From NCBI RefSeq assembly GCF_003290025.1, contig NZ_QNHG01000001.1:1035546-1099545 (forward strand): a DNA stretch of 64,000 nt. Direction: 5' to 3'. Of this stretch, positions 22,771 through 33,005 are shown one piece after another (positions within the stretch are counted from its first letter, which is position 1; each line of letters opens with the position of its first letter). A program made the translations under genes and the position numbers. A model generated the notes under the pieces. That model did no database searches, had not been told where the DNA came from, and worked only from the letters and a program-made list of their open reading frames with translations. This DNA is from Pseudogemmobacter bohemicus (lineage in GTDB: Bacteria > Pseudomonadota > Alphaproteobacteria > Rhodobacterales > Rhodobacteraceae).

Positions 22771-23613
22771 TCAGGCCGGGGTTTCGGCCTCATCCCCTTC
22801 GGCCAGCGGCCAGTAGAAGTCCGGCGGCAGCCCGGCCTCGGCGCGCTTTTCCTCGTTGAAGGGTGGTTTCAGCTGGCCGTGGAAATAGCGCCGGACCAGG
22901 GCATGGAAGACCTCTTTCGGATCCGTGCCATCGCGGCCGCAAAGCCAGTTGAACCATTTCGAGCCATAGGCGACATGGCCGACCTCTTCGGCATAGATCA
23001 CCGCCAGCGCCTCGAGTGCGCCGGTCTTCTCGCCCTGGTCGCGCGCGCGCTGAAACACCGCGATCATACCCGGCGTCACGTCAAGGCCGCGCGCCTCCAG
23101 CACCATCGGCACCACGGCGAGGCGGCCCAGGAAATCGTCCGCCGTGTCTTCGGCCGCGCGCCACATGCCGGCATGGGCGGGCAGGGCGCCGTAGAAACTG
23201 CCCATTTCCTCAAGCACATCCGAGAGCAGCGTGAAATGTTTAGATTCCTCATCCGCAGCCTTCACCCAGTCGTCGTAAAACCCCGGCGGCATTGGATGCG
23301 AGGCGAAGCGAGCGATGATATCCCAGTGCAGGTCGATGGCGTTCAGCTCGATATGGGCCACGGCATGGAGCAAAGCGATCCGCCCATGCACGCTGCCCGT
23401 GCGCCGGCGCGGCACATCGCGCGGCGGCAGCAGATCGGGTTTATCAGGCCGGGCCGGGCTTAGCGGCGGCAGGGCCGCACCGATCTCCAGCGGCTGGCCG
23501 GCCTGACGGCTGGCAAACCACAAGGCGGCATGGCGGCGGCTGATCGCCGCCTTGGCGCGGCCATCGGCCGTGGTCAGCACCTCGACCGCCATCTCCGACA
23601 GGGTCATCGCCAT
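22771..23613 (-). CDS. DUF455 ferritin-like protein
   Basis: 280 residues of the DUF455 family, a helical ferritin-like fold. Visible candidate metal ligands are AHIELNAIDLHWDI, DEESKHFTLLSDVL and IYAEEVGHVAYGSKWF, arranged as repeated E-x-x-H patterns over four helices. Biochemical role unknown; a di-metal site is likely from family fold. The start is 5 bp after the bcp stop, so bcp and this gene form an operon, which suggests a link to peroxide or metal stress. MAMTLS (23613) or MTLS (23607) could be the start. Confidence 0.85.
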   Translation of the reverse strand: MAMTLSEMAVEVLTTADGRAKAAISRRHAALWFASRQAGQPLEIGAALPPLSPARPDKPDLLPPRDVPRRRTGSVHGRIALLHAVAHIELNAIDLHWDIIARFASHPMPPGFYDDWVKAADEESKHFTLLSDVLEEMGSFYGALPAHAGMWRAAEDTADDFLGRLAVVPMVLEARGLDVTPGMIAVFQRARDQGEKTGALEALAVIYAEEVGHVAYGSKWFNWLCGRDGTDPKEVFHALVRRYFHGQLKPPFNEEKRAEAGLPPDFYWPLAEGDEAETPA

Positions 23614-23618
23614 CGCGC

Positions 23619-24095
23619 TCAGCCCTGCAGCGCCCTGGCTGCCGCCAGCACCTCTTCGGCATGGCCCTTGACCGAGACCTTCGGCCAGACCTGCGCGATC
23701 AGGCCGTCGGACCCGATCAGAAATGTGCTGCGGGTGATGCCCATATAGGTCTTGCCATAGTTCTTCTTCTCGCCCCAGGTGCCGTAATCCTCGCAGGTGC
23801 TGCTTTCGGCATCGGAGGCGAGGATGATCCCCAGCCCATGCTTGCGACAGAATTTGTCATGCGCGGCAACGCTGTCTTTCGAGATGCCGATCACCGTGGT
23901 GCCGGCCCCGGCAAATTCCGCCTTGAGACGGGTGAAATCCTGCGCCTCCAGTGTGCAGCCAGGAGTGTCGTCTTTGGGATAGAAGTAAAGCACCACCTTG
24001 CCTGGCGCGAGCGCCGACAGCGAGACGGTGCCGCCGCCATCGCGGGGCAGGGTGAAATCAGGGGCTTTGTCGCCGGCAGCAAGGGTGGTGGTCAT
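23619..24095 (-). CDS. bcp: Thioredoxin-dependent peroxiredoxin, PrxQ/BCP type
   Basis: Reduces hydroperoxides with thioredoxin as electron donor. 158 residues. Peroxidatic Cys47 lies in YPKDDTPGCTLEAQDF. The usual resolving cysteine five residues later is missing (Gln52). Instead Cys83 in KFCRKHG is placed like the resolving cysteine of beta-type PrxQ enzymes such as Xanthomonas PrxQ (Cys48-Cys84). YMGITRSTFLIG is a family signature. ATG 24095 follows AAAGGA. A longer in-frame reading upstream encodes PEPQ repeats and is discussed in the findings. Confidence 0.93.
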   Translation of the reverse strand: MTTTLAAGDKAPDFTLPRDGGGTVSLSALAPGKVVLYFYPKDDTPGCTLEAQDFTRLKAEFAGAGTTVIGISKDSVAAHDKFCRKHGLGIILASDAESSTCEDYGTWGEKKNYGKTYMGITRSTFLIGSDGLIAQVWPKVSVKGHAEEVLAAARALQG

Positions 24096-24235
24096 CTCGG
24101 TCCTTTCCGAAAGCAGATCCGGTCTGAGGGCGGTCGCCCAGGCAAGACCCCGCGCGGGCGGGCACTTGCGGGTCACGGGGCTTTGTGTTTCGCCCGGCTT
24201 CGCGCCAGGATAGAGGCAAGCGGCTACCGGTGCCA

Positions 24236-24271
24236 GAGGTTCAGGCTGAGGTTCAGGCTGAGGTTCAGGCT
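24236..24271. repeat. Three perfect 12-bp tandem repeats
   Basis: GAGGTTCAGGCT is repeated three times without change. On the minus strand the unit encodes Pro-Glu-Pro-Gln in the same frame as bcp. It lies between the divergent bcp and the AsmA-like gene. Confidence 0.8.
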
Positions 24272-24340
24272 GGGGCACAGGCTGCTCAGCCAGGGCGGCG
24301 GGCGGCTCAGGGGCGATGAACAGCACCCGGGTCGCGGGAA

Positions 24341-27300
24341 TTGAAGGGCGAAGACGCAGTGAGCGGGGAAAGCAGCGCCGGGAAGACCAGTGCCGGGAAG
24401 ACCAGTGCCGGGCACGGTGCTGCCGGAGATAATGACGCGGAGCGGGCCGACCCGGTTTCCGCCATATCGGACATTGCCGATGCCTTGCCGGACGGAATCG
24501 CCGAACCCCGGGAAATCGGGGCATCGGGGCCGGAGGCGTCTGCCCGGGACGCATCCTGCCGCGACGTGCCTGAGCGCGAAATGCCCGATGCCGCGCGGGT
24601 AACAGAGCCAAACCCGCCGGGGGATGCATCGCCCCAGAAAGGGCAACAGAGAGGGCAACAGACGGGCCAGAGCGCGACAGCCGCGCAAGTCCCGCAGCCT
24701 CCCGTGCCTGTGGTCACCGCGTCGGTTGCTTCCGCTCCGGACCAGCCGGCCGCATCTGAACCCTGGGATCTCGACGACCCGCTTGCCGCGTCGCTGCCGC
24801 GCAACCCTGTCGCCGGCGATCTGGCCACAGCCATGACCGCAACCATGACCGCAGCCGCAACCGGCGCGACGCCGGAGCCGGAAGCGAAGAAGCGCCCCCG
24901 CCGGTTCCTTGTCAGCCGGGCCGAGGCGCGGGCGCAGCGGGCGCAAAAGCTCAGGCCGAGGATCGGCCTCAGGCTCGGGCTCTTCCTGCTGTTTCTGCTC
25001 GGCTTCGTTGGGCTTGCGGGATTTGTGCTGCTTGGCCGCAGCCTGACGCTGCCGGTCTGGGCGGTGGCCTCGATCGAGCAGCGGCTGAATGACACGCTGG
25101 GCAAAAGCCACCTGCCCGAAGGCAGCGCGATCTCGCTGGGCGAGGTGACGGTGACCATCTCGCCCGACCTGACACCCAATCTCGACCTGCGCGATCTGCG
25201 GCTGATCGACAGCAAGGGCTCGTCGCTGCTGAGCCTGCCCGAGCTGCGGATCGACCTTGCGCCAGGTCCTTTGATTACGGGCCAGATCAGGCCCAGCCTC
25301 GTGCGGATGACGGGGGCCAGGGTTGCGGTCGCCCGCGATGCCGATGGCCGCATCGCGCTGAGCTTTGCCGGGCTTTCGGGCAGCCCGCAGATGGGGACGC
25401 CGGCCGAGGTGCTGGATGCGCTGGACCGCATGTTCTCGACCGGCACGCTCAGCGCGCTTTCAACGGTCGAGATCGACGGCCTCGCGCTGACGCTGGACGA
25501 TGCGAGGGCCAGACGGAAATGGGAGCTGGGCGACGGGCGGCTGATGGTCGCGAACGGGGTGGACAGCCTCTCGGCCGAACTTTCGGTGACGCTCCTGACC
25601 GGCGCGGCGCCCGCGCGTGCGACGCTGGCGGTCGAGACCGCGAAAGGCGACAGCTCGGCCCGGTTCTCGGCCACGGTCGATCAGGTCGCGGCGCGCGATC
25701 TGGCGGTTCAGGCGGCGCCGCTGGCCGCTTTCGCCGTGCTGGATGCGCCGATTTCGGGGCGGCTCGACGGCACGCTGGACGCGGGCGGCAGGCCGGGGGT
25801 TCTGGCGGGGCGGCTTTCGCTGGGGCCGGGGGCGCTGGATCCCGGAGCCTTGCGGGCAGAGCCTGCGGATACGGCGGAAACCGCGACCGGCCTCATCGAA
25901 GGCCCGCCGCCACCGCCGCGTCTGATGGCCTTTGAAAGCGCCACTGTCGCGCTGCGCTATGATGCCGGGTTGCAGCGGGTTTTCCTCGATGAGGTCGATG
26001 TGCAAAGCCCCTCGCTCAGGGTCTCGGCTTCGGGAACCACCGATCTCGGCGATGCCGGGGGCCAGCCGGTTCAGCCCGGCGATCTGCCGCAATCGGTGGT
26101 CACCCAGCTGAGTATCGGCGAGGTGATGGTCGATCCGGATGGGCTCTTCGAGGCGCCGGCGCGCTTCTCTTCGGGCTCGGCTACCTGGCGGCTGCGGCTC
26201 GATCCTTTCTCGGTCGAGATAGGCGAGGTGGTGCTGAACGAGGGGGATGACCGGCTGGTGCTGTCGGGCCATGCGCGCCTTGATGCGGGCGGCATCTGGT
26301 CTGGCGCGGTGGATGTGGCGCTGAACCGGATCTCGACCGAAAGGCTGATCCGGCTCTGGCCGCTGGCGGCGGTGCCGCGCACGCGGAACTGGCTTGCAGA
26401 GAATGTCGGCCAGGGCGCGCTTTCTGACGTGGCCGCGGCGCTGCGTTTTCGCAGCGGCGAAGAGGCGCGGTTCGCGCTGGATTACGAATTCTCCGGCGCC
26501 GAGGTCCGCGTGGTCAGATCGTTGCCGCCGATCCGGAACGGCCATGGCCGCGCGGCGATCCAGGACAATACCTATACGCTGGTGATCGAGGGCGGCGAGA
26601 TCACCGCGCCCGAGGCCGGTGCCGACGGGGCGCGGATCCGGGTCGATGGCTCGCTGTTCCGGGTGCCCGATATCCGCAAGAAACCCGCCGATGCCGAGGT
26701 GCGGCTGATCGTTGATGCCGGCCTGACCGCAACGCTGTCGCTGCTGGATCAGGAACCGTTCCATTTCATCTCGAAAGCCGGGCGCCAGGTGGATCTGGGC
26801 GAGGGGCGCGCGCTGCTGGTCGCCGATCTGCGCTTTCCGTTGAAGCCGAAGATCCTGACCGAGGACATCCGCTATGATGTCAGCGGCCGCATCCTCGATT
26901 TCCGCTCGGATCGGCTGGTTGCGGGCAAAGAGATCCGCAGCGATGATCTCGCGGTGAAGGTAACGCCTTCGGGGATGCGGATTTCCGGCGAGGGCAGCAT
27001 TGCCGGCGTTCCGGTCGTTGCACGCTATGAACAACCCTTTGGCAAGGATGCTGCCGGCAAGGCCACTGTCACCGGGACGGCGCGGCTCAGCGATGCGGGG
27101 CTGCGTCGGCTGGGGGTGCAATTGCCGGAAAACTGGATCTCGGGCGAGACCCGGGCCGAGGTGGAAATCGCGCTGCCAAAAGGGGCGCCGGCGCGGCTGA
27201 GCCTGAAAAGCGACCTTAAGGGGCTTGGCCTGAACCTGCCACCGCTGAGCTGGACCAAGACGAGGGACAGCAGTGGCCGCCTTCTGGTCGAGGCGGCTCT

Positions 27301-28306
27301 CGGCCCGGCACCCGAGGTGACGAAGCTGGAGCTGAACGGCCCGGGCCTCAGCGCCAAAGGCCGGCTGACCACCAAAGCCGGCGGCGGGCTTGACCGCGCC
27401 AGTTTCCAGGAACTCAAAGCCGGCGGCTGGCTTGATGCTGCGGTCGATCTGACGGGGCGTGGCAAGGGCGCCGATGTGGGCGTGACCCTGACCGGCGGCC
27501 GGATCGACCTGCGCGAGATCCCGAAAAGCAAGGCGGGGGCAGCGCCCGGCAGCGGCGGCGGCGCCATCGCGGTCAATCTTGACACGGTGGTGGTGACGGG
27601 GGGGATTTCCCTGACCGGACTTTCCGGCACCTTCACCCCGCGCCAGGGCGGGCTGGACGGCAGTTTCGTCGCCTCGGTCAACGGGAAAAGCCGGATCGCC
27701 GGCGCCACCATGCCCTATAAAGGCGGCACGGCGGTGCGGATCACCTCGAATGATGCCGGGCGGGTGATGGCGGCGGCCGGCTTTTTCGATATGGGGCGGG
27801 GCGGCTCGCTCGATATGACCATCCAGCCCCGCGACGTGCCGGGCCAGTATAGCGGCGTGGCAACGGTCACCAGTTTCTCGATCCAGAACGCGCCGGTGCT
27901 GGCCGAGCTGCTGTCGGCGGCCTCGGTGGTCGGGTTGCTGGAACAGCTTCAGGGCGGCGGCATCCAGTTTTCCGAGGGCGATGTCTCTTTCCTGATCCTG
28001 CCCGAAGGCGTCCAGATCGCCCAGGGCGCCGCCATCGGTGCTTCGATGGGAATATCGTTTGCCGGATTCTACCATTCCGCCAGCAGCCGGATCGACATCC
28101 AGGGCACCATCTCGCCGATCTATCTGCTGAACGGGATCGGCCAGATCTTCACCCGCAAAGGCGAAGGATTGTTCGGTTTCAACTACCGGCTTGCGGGGGC
28201 CGCGAAAAATCCGCAGATCAGCGTCAATCCGCTGTCGATTCTGACACCGGGGATGTTTCGCGACATCTTCCGCCGGCCCGCTCCGGTGCTGAAAGGCGCG
28301 GGCTGA
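24341..28306 (+). CDS. AsmA-like/DUF3971 (YhdP-type) giant inner-membrane protein
   Basis: Up to 1321 residues. A disordered, presumably cytoplasmic N-terminal tail of about 205 residues ([11 protein letters not shown] repeats, many Gln, Pro and Ala) precedes a single membrane helix at 210-231 ([22 protein letters not shown]). A very large periplasmic repeated-beta domain follows, with the AsmA-like C-terminus near 1150-1300 ([40 protein letters not shown]). YhdP/TamB/AsmA relatives are thought to bridge membranes and move phospholipids. Start uncertain: TTG 24341 or GTG 24359. The long tail is unusual and could mean the true start is further in. Confidence 0.85.
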   Translation: MKGEDAVSGESSAGKTSAGKTSAGHGAAGDNDAERADPVSAISDIADALPDGIAEPREIGASGPEASARDASCRDVPEREMPDAARVTEPNPPGDASPQKGQQRGQQTGQSATAAQVPQPPVPVVTASVASAPDQPAASEPWDLDDPLAASLPRNPVAGDLATAMTATMTAAATGATPEPEAKKRPRRFLVSRAEARAQRAQKLRPRIGLRLGLFLLFLLGFVGLAGFVLLGRSLTLPVWAVASIEQRLNDTLGKSHLPEGSAISLGEVTVTISPDLTPNLDLRDLRLIDSKGSSLLSLPELRIDLAPGPLITGQIRPSLVRMTGARVAVARDADGRIALSFAGLSGSPQMGTPAEVLDALDRMFSTGTLSALSTVEIDGLALTLDDARARRKWELGDGRLMVANGVDSLSAELSVTLLTGAAPARATLAVETAKGDSSARFSATVDQVAARDLAVQAAPLAAFAVLDAPISGRLDGTLDAGGRPGVLAGRLSLGPGALDPGALRAEPADTAETATGLIEGPPPPPRLMAFESATVALRYDAGLQRVFLDEVDVQSPSLRVSASGTTDLGDAGGQPVQPGDLPQSVVTQLSIGEVMVDPDGLFEAPARFSSGSATWRLRLDPFSVEIGEVVLNEGDDRLVLSGHARLDAGGIWSGAVDVALNRISTERLIRLWPLAAVPRTRNWLAENVGQGALSDVAAALRFRSGEEARFALDYEFSGAEVRVVRSLPPIRNGHGRAAIQDNTYTLVIEGGEITAPEAGADGARIRVDGSLFRVPDIRKKPADAEVRLIVDAGLTATLSLLDQEPFHFISKAGRQVDLGEGRALLVADLRFPLKPKILTEDIRYDVSGRILDFRSDRLVAGKEIRSDDLAVKVTPSGMRISGEGSIAGVPVVARYEQPFGKDAAGKATVTGTARLSDAGLRRLGVQLPENWISGETRAEVEIALPKGAPARLSLKSDLKGLGLNLPPLSWTKTRDSSGRLLVEAALGPAPEVTKLELNGPGLSAKGRLTTKAGGGLDRASFQELKAGGWLDAAVDLTGRGKGADVGVTLTGGRIDLREIPKSKAGAAPGSGGGAIAVNLDTVVVTGGISLTGLSGTFTPRQGGLDGSFVASVNGKSRIAGATMPYKGGTAVRITSNDAGRVMAAAGFFDMGRGGSLDMTIQPRDVPGQYSGVATVTSFSIQNAPVLAELLSAASVVGLLEQLQGGGIQFSEGDVSFLILPEGVQIAQGAAIGASMGISFAGFYHSASSRIDIQGTISPIYLLNGIGQIFTRKGEGLFGFNYRLAGAAKNPQISVNPLSILTPGMFRDIFRRPAPVLKGAG

Positions 28307-28332
28307 AGGGGCTAAGACTGGGAGCAGGGCGG

Positions 28333-29379
28333 ATGCAGCTTTCCGATTTCGATTTCGACCTGCCCGAAGCGCTGATCGCGACGCGGCCGGTGCGGCCCCG
28401 GTCATCGGCGCGGCTTTTGCTGGCCGAAGGCGGCAGGGTCCGCGATCTCTATGTGCGCGACCTGGTCGATATTTTCCGCCCCGGCGACCTGCTGGTGCTT
28501 AACAATACCAAAGTGATCCCGGCCCGGCTGACCGGCAGCCGCGCGCGCGGCGATGCGGTGGCAAAGATCGAGGTCACGCTGATGGAGCCCGCAGCCCAGG
28601 GCGGCTGGCGCGCCATGGCGAAACCCCTGCGCAAGGTGAACCCTGGCGAGGTGATCCGGTTCTCCGACCGGCTTTCCGCGACAGTCGCGGAAAAGGGCGA
28701 GACCGATCTGCGGCTGGAATTCAGCCTCAGCGGCCCCGATTTCGACGCGGCTTTGCTTGAGGCCGGCACCATGCCGCTGCCGCCCTATATTGCCGCGAAA
28801 CGGGCGCCGGACGCCGCCGATAACCAGGATTATCAGACGGTCTTCGCCCGTTGTGCCGGCGCGGTGGCCGCGCCCACCGCCAGCCTGCATTTCGACGCGG
28901 ATCTGCTGGCCGCCCTGCGCGCCAGGGGTGTCGATTTCACCGAGGTGACGCTGCATGTCGGTGCCGGCACTTTCCTGCCGGTCAAGGTCGAAGACGTCAC
29001 CACCCATAAGATGCATTCCGAATGGGGCGAGGTCAGCGAGACCGCCAGCGCCCGGATCCGCGCGACGAAAGCTGCGGGGGGCCGCGTGATTCCGGTCGGC
29101 ACCACCGCGCTCAGGCTGATCGAAAGCGCCGCGCGGGAAACCGGCGAAATCGCGCCATGGTCGGGCTGGACGGATATCTTCATTTACCCGGGATTCACCT
29201 TCCGCGTGTCCGATGCGCTGATGACCAATTTCCATCTGCCGAAATCGACGCTTCTGATGCTTGTTTCGGCGCTTATGGGACAGGAGAGGATGCGCGAAAT
29301 CTACGATCATGCCATCGTGAACCAGTATCGGTTTTTCTCCTATGGCGACTCGTCGCTGTTGATCCCATCAGACGGCTGA
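28333..29379 (+). CDS. queA: S-adenosylmethionine:tRNA ribosyltransferase-isomerase
   Basis: Adds the epoxycyclopentane precursor ring to preQ1-modified tRNA during queuosine synthesis. 348 residues, full length. Signatures: [61 protein letters not shown] and [20 protein letters not shown] 28333 follows GGAG at 8-base spacing and lies 26 bp after the AsmA-like gene, so the two may be co-transcribed. Confidence 0.97.
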   Translation: MQLSDFDFDLPEALIATRPVRPRSSARLLLAEGGRVRDLYVRDLVDIFRPGDLLVLNNTKVIPARLTGSRARGDAVAKIEVTLMEPAAQGGWRAMAKPLRKVNPGEVIRFSDRLSATVAEKGETDLRLEFSLSGPDFDAALLEAGTMPLPPYIAAKRAPDAADNQDYQTVFARCAGAVAAPTASLHFDADLLAALRARGVDFTEVTLHVGAGTFLPVKVEDVTTHKMHSEWGEVSETASARIRATKAAGGRVIPVGTTALRLIESAARETGEIAPWSGWTDIFIYPGFTFRVSDALMTNFHLPKSTLLMLVSALMGQERMREIYDHAIVNQYRFFSYGDSSLLIPSDG

Positions 29380-29422
29380 TCGTCAAAGACAGCCCGCCGG
29401 CCATCCTTTCGCGGAGCATCAG

Positions 29423-30847
29423 ATGCTGAGAGTCCTTTACACCACCTGGCCGCTTTTGCTGGGAGTGCTGCTTTTGATGCTGGGGAACGGCGTCCAGGGC
29501 TCGCTGCTTGGGATCCGCGGTACGATGGAGGCGTTTACGACCTTCCAGCTGTCCTTCGTGATGTCGGCCTATTTCCTCGGCTTCCTGCTGGGCTCGCGCT
29601 ATGTGCCGGGGATGATTCAGCATGTCGGCCATATCCGCGTCTTCGCGGCGCTCGGCTCGCTGATCTCGGCGGTGCTGGTGGTCTATCCGATGCTGATCGA
29701 CTGGCAGGCCTGGGCGCTGATGCGGGTGGTGATCGGTTTCGGCTTTGCCGGCGTCTATATCACGGCGGAAAGCTGGCTGAACGATACCGCGACCAATGAG
29801 ACGCGCGGCCAGGCGCTGTCGGCCTATATGATCGTGCAGATGATCGGCATCATCTCGGCCCAGGGGCTGCTGGCGATTGGCGACCCCTTTGGTTATGACC
29901 TCTTCCTGATCCCCTCGGTTCTGGTCTCGCTGGCCTTCCTGCCTTTGCTGCTGGCGACCTATCCCAGCCCGAAATTCGAGACCGGCCAGCGGCTTGGCTT
30001 TCGCGAGCTTTACCGAATTTCGCCCCTGGGCTGCGTCGGGATCTTCCTGATCGGCGGTGTGTTTTCGGCAATGTTCGGCATGGCCTCGGTCTGGGGCTCG
30101 ATCAGCCTCCTGTCGATCGGGCAGATCGCGCTTTTCACCTCGGCGCTCTATATCGGAGGGCTGATCCTGCAATATCCGATCGGGCGGCTGTCGGATCGGA
30201 TCGACCGCCGCAAGATCATCGTCTGGCTTTCGGTGGTGGCAACCGTGATCATGGCGGTGGCGACCATTTTCCCGCTGCCTTTCCCCGCCTATCTGGTGGT
30301 GGCGGCGCTTTTGGGCGGAATCACCTATCCGATCTACGGGCTGATCATCGCCTATACCAATGACTACCTGTCGAAGGAGCAGATGGCGGCGGCCTCGGCA
30401 GGGCTCTTGTTCATCAACGGCGTGGGCTCGATCTTCGGTCCGCTGATCGTCGGCTGGCTGATGGGGCGCGATGTGATGGGGCCACGCGGTTTCTTCTTCT
30501 TCGTCGGTGTGCTTTACGCCATGCTGGCCGGTTATGCCGCCTGGCGGATGACCAAACGCGCGACGCCGGTGATGACCGGCGCCTATGCCAATATCGCGCC
30601 GATGGCCTCGGCGGTGGCCTCGGTCGCAGTGGTCGAGAATGCGGCCGAGATCAACCCTTCGCCGGAAAATCCCGAAGCCGCGGCCGAGGCCGCCCAGGCG
30701 CTGATCATCCACCGTGATCAGAGCACGCCGGCCGCCGCGCCCGAACAGCCCGCACCTGATCCAGCACAGCAAGGCGATGACAGGCGCGCATCCGGGGCAG
30801 GGGAGCCGGACCCGGGCGAAGAAAATCCACCTCAGCGCGAAGCCTGA
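29423..30847 (+). CDS. Major facilitator superfamily transporter
   Basis: 474 residues, about 12 membrane segments in residues 1-375, then a 100-residue hydrophilic alanine/proline/glutamate tail. Loop signatures of the superfamily are visible: SYFLGFLLG-like in helix 2 and QYPIGRLSDRIDRRKIIV between helices 8 and 9. Substrate unknown. It resembles the YcaD-like group (AESWLNDTATNETRGQALSAYM). ATG 29423 follows GGAG, 43 bp after queA, so it is probably in that unit. Confidence 0.85.
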   Translation: MLRVLYTTWPLLLGVLLLMLGNGVQGSLLGIRGTMEAFTTFQLSFVMSAYFLGFLLGSRYVPGMIQHVGHIRVFAALGSLISAVLVVYPMLIDWQAWALMRVVIGFGFAGVYITAESWLNDTATNETRGQALSAYMIVQMIGIISAQGLLAIGDPFGYDLFLIPSVLVSLAFLPLLLATYPSPKFETGQRLGFRELYRISPLGCVGIFLIGGVFSAMFGMASVWGSISLLSIGQIALFTSALYIGGLILQYPIGRLSDRIDRRKIIVWLSVVATVIMAVATIFPLPFPAYLVVAALLGGITYPIYGLIIAYTNDYLSKEQMAAASAGLLFINGVGSIFGPLIVGWLMGRDVMGPRGFFFFVGVLYAMLAGYAAWRMTKRATPVMTGAYANIAPMASAVASVAVVENAAEINPSPENPEAAAEAAQALIIHRDQSTPAAAPEQPAPDPAQQGDDRRASGAGEPDPGEENPPQREA

Positions 30848-30910
30848 GGTTGCACCCCGCCCCCCCCGCTGCCAGTCTGGCCGAGGATTGGCCGGCAGCG
30901 GGAGGTGAGG

Positions 30911-31498
30911 ATGTCAGACCCGATCGAGGTTCTGCAATTCTGGATCGAGGAAATCGGTCCGGAGGGCTGGTATGCCGGTGGCGAGGAGATTGACGACGCC
31001 TGCGCCAGCCGGTTTGGAGAGCTCTGGCAGGCCTTGCATGAGGGTGGGCTGGAGCATTGGGTCGATGGCACGATTGGCACGCTTGCCTATCTGGTGATCG
31101 CCGATCAGTTCGCCCGCAATATCAACCGCGGCCAGGCCACGGCTTTCGCAACCGATGCGAAAGCGCGCGATGCCGCGCGCCGCGCACTGGATGAAGGCTG
31201 GGATCTCGGCGCGCCCGAACCCGAACGGCAGTTCTTCTATATGCCCTTCGAGCATTCCGAGGATCCCGCCGATCAGGCGCTCGCCGTCCGGCTTTTCGCG
31301 GAACGGATGCCGTCGAGCCCGGAAAGCCTGCTCCACGCGCGGGCGCATCAGGAAATCATCCGCCGCTTTGGCCGTTTTCCCTTTCGCAATGCGGCGCTTG
31401 GGCGGGAAACCACGCCGGCAGAGGCCGAATTCCTTGCCGCCGGGGCCTACCCGGCGCTGGTCGAAACCCTGCGAGCCAGCCATGCATCAGGTGCATAG
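30911..31498 (+). CDS. DUF924 family protein
   Basis: 195 residues of DUF924, an all-helical family with a tetratricopeptide-like fold and no established function. Typical motifs: VLQFWIEEIGPEGWY, GTLAYLVIADQFARNI and FFYMPFEHSEDPADQ. ATG 30911 has an ideal GGAGG site at 30901-30905. It stands 63 bp after the MFS gene and before the separately promoted lpd. Confidence 0.88.
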   Translation: MSDPIEVLQFWIEEIGPEGWYAGGEEIDDACASRFGELWQALHEGGLEHWVDGTIGTLAYLVIADQFARNINRGQATAFATDAKARDAARRALDEGWDLGAPEPERQFFYMPFEHSEDPADQALAVRLFAERMPSSPESLLHARAHQEIIRRFGRFPFRNAALGRETTPAEAEFLAAGAYPALVETLRASHASGA

Positions 31499-31521
31499 GG
31501 GCGCGGCGCTAACTTTGTTGC

Positions 31522-31559
31522 CTGGTTAAACCGGATTGTTTAAGGGTAAACCAGTTTTT
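31522..31559 (+). terminator. Nested inverted repeats before lpd, terminator-like
   Basis: CTGGTT (31522-31527) pairs with AACCAG (31549-31554), and an inner TTAAAC (31526-31531) pairs with GTTTAA (31538-31543); a run of five T follows. The AT-rich stems are weaker than a classic terminator, so it could also be an operator for lpd. Confidence 0.4.
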
Positions 31560-31588
31560 ATGGGCCAGTTCTTCTGAGGGAGGCGGAA

Positions 31589-32986
31589 ATGGCGGATTCG
31601 AGTTTTGATGTGGTGGTGATCGGTTCCGGTCCTGGCGGCTATGTGGCGGCGATCCGGGCGGCACAGCTGGGCCAGAAAGTCGCGGTGGTCGAGCGCGAGA
31701 ATCTGGGCGGCATCTGCCTCAACTGGGGCTGTATCCCGACGAAGGCGCTGCTGCGCTCGTCCGAGGTCTTCCACCTGATGCACCGCGCGAAGGAATTCGG
31801 CCTGAAGGCCGAGGGGATCTCTTATGATCTTCCCGCGGTGGTCGCCCGCTCGCGCGGGGTGGCGAAACAGCTGGCCGGCGGCGTCGGGCATCTGCTGAAA
31901 AAGAACAAAGTCACCGTGATCATGGGCACCGCCAAACTCGCGGGCGGCGGCAAGGTGGCGGTCACCACCGATAAAGGCGCTGAAACGCTGGTGGCAAAAA
32001 ACATCATCCTCGCCACCGGCGCCCGCGCCCGCGATCTGCCGGGGCTGGAGGCTGACGGCGATCTGGTCTGGTCCTACCGCCATGCGCTGGTCGCCAGTCG
32101 GATGCCGAAAAAGCTGCTGGTCATCGGCTCCGGCGCCATCGGCATCGAATTTGCCAGCTTCTTCAACACGCTCGGCGCCGAGACCACCGTGGTCGAGGTG
32201 ATGGAGCGCATCCTGCCGGTCGAAGACACCGAAATCTCCGCCTTTGCGAAAAAGCAATTCGTCAAACAGGGGATGAAGATCTTTGAGAAAGCGGCGGTGA
32301 AAAAGCTCGACCGTCACCCGGGCAAGGGCATTACCGCCCATATCGAAATCGGCGGCAAGGTCGAGACCCAGGAATTCGACACCGTGATCTCCGCCGTGGG
32401 GATCGTGGGCAATGTGGAAAATCTGGGCCTTGAAGAGCTGGGCGTGAAGATTGACCGCACCCATGTGGTGACGGATGAATATTGCCGCACCGGCGTGCCC
32501 GGGCTTTACGCCATCGGCGATATCGCCGGCGCGCCCTGGCTGGCGCATAAGGCCAGCCATGAGGGCGTCATGGTTGCCGAGCTGGTCGCCGGCCAGCATC
32601 CGCACCCGATCAAACCGGGCTCCATCGCCGGCTGCACCTATTGCCACCCGCAGGTTGCCTCCGTCGGCCTGACCGAGGCGAAGGCGAAAGAGCAGGGCTA
32701 TGAGATCCGCGTTGGCCGCTTCCCCTTTATCGGCAACGGCAAGGCGATTGCTCTGGGCGAGCCCGAGGGCATGGTGAAAACCGTGTTCGACGCGAAAACA
32801 GGCGAGCTTCTCGGCGCCCATATGGTCGGTGCCGAAGTGACCGAGCTGATCCAGGGCTATATCATTGGCCGCACGCTGGAGACGACCGAGGCGGAATTGA
32901 TGGAAACAGTCTTCCCGCATCCCACTCTTTCAGAGATGATGCATGAATCGGTGCTCGACGCTTATGGGCGCGCCATTCATTTCTGA
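31589..32986 (+). CDS. lpd: Dihydrolipoyl dehydrogenase (E3)
   Basis: Reoxidises the lipoyl groups of 2-oxoacid dehydrogenase complexes, passing electrons to NAD. 465 residues. FAD-binding GSGPGGYVAAIRAAQLG; redox pair Cys43 and Cys48 in GGICLNWGCIPTK; NAD-binding GSGAIGIEFASFFNTLG; and the C-terminal dimer motif HPTLSEMMHESVLDAYGRAIHF. GGAGG-type site before ATG 31589. None of the E1 or E2 partners is in the window, so the complexes it serves are encoded elsewhere. Confidence 0.95.
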   Translation: MADSSFDVVVIGSGPGGYVAAIRAAQLGQKVAVVERENLGGICLNWGCIPTKALLRSSEVFHLMHRAKEFGLKAEGISYDLPAVVARSRGVAKQLAGGVGHLLKKNKVTVIMGTAKLAGGGKVAVTTDKGAETLVAKNIILATGARARDLPGLEADGDLVWSYRHALVASRMPKKLLVIGSGAIGIEFASFFNTLGAETTVVEVMERILPVEDTEISAFAKKQFVKQGMKIFEKAAVKKLDRHPGKGITAHIEIGGKVETQEFDTVISAVGIVGNVENLGLEELGVKIDRTHVVTDEYCRTGVPGLYAIGDIAGAPWLAHKASHEGVMVAELVAGQHPHPIKPGSIAGCTYCHPQVASVGLTEAKAKEQGYEIRVGRFPFIGNGKAIALGEPEGMVKTVFDAKTGELLGAHMVGAEVTELIQGYIIGRTLETTEAELMETVFPHPTLSEMMHESVLDAYGRAIHF

Positions 32987-33005
32987 ACGCTATTGAGGAG
33001 GCCAG

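Noticed and set aside
25460..28405. 981-codon minus-strand frame opposite the AsmA-like gene
   Set aside because: Arg/His/Pro-rich shadow with no domain; the plus strand has the membrane helix and family pattern.
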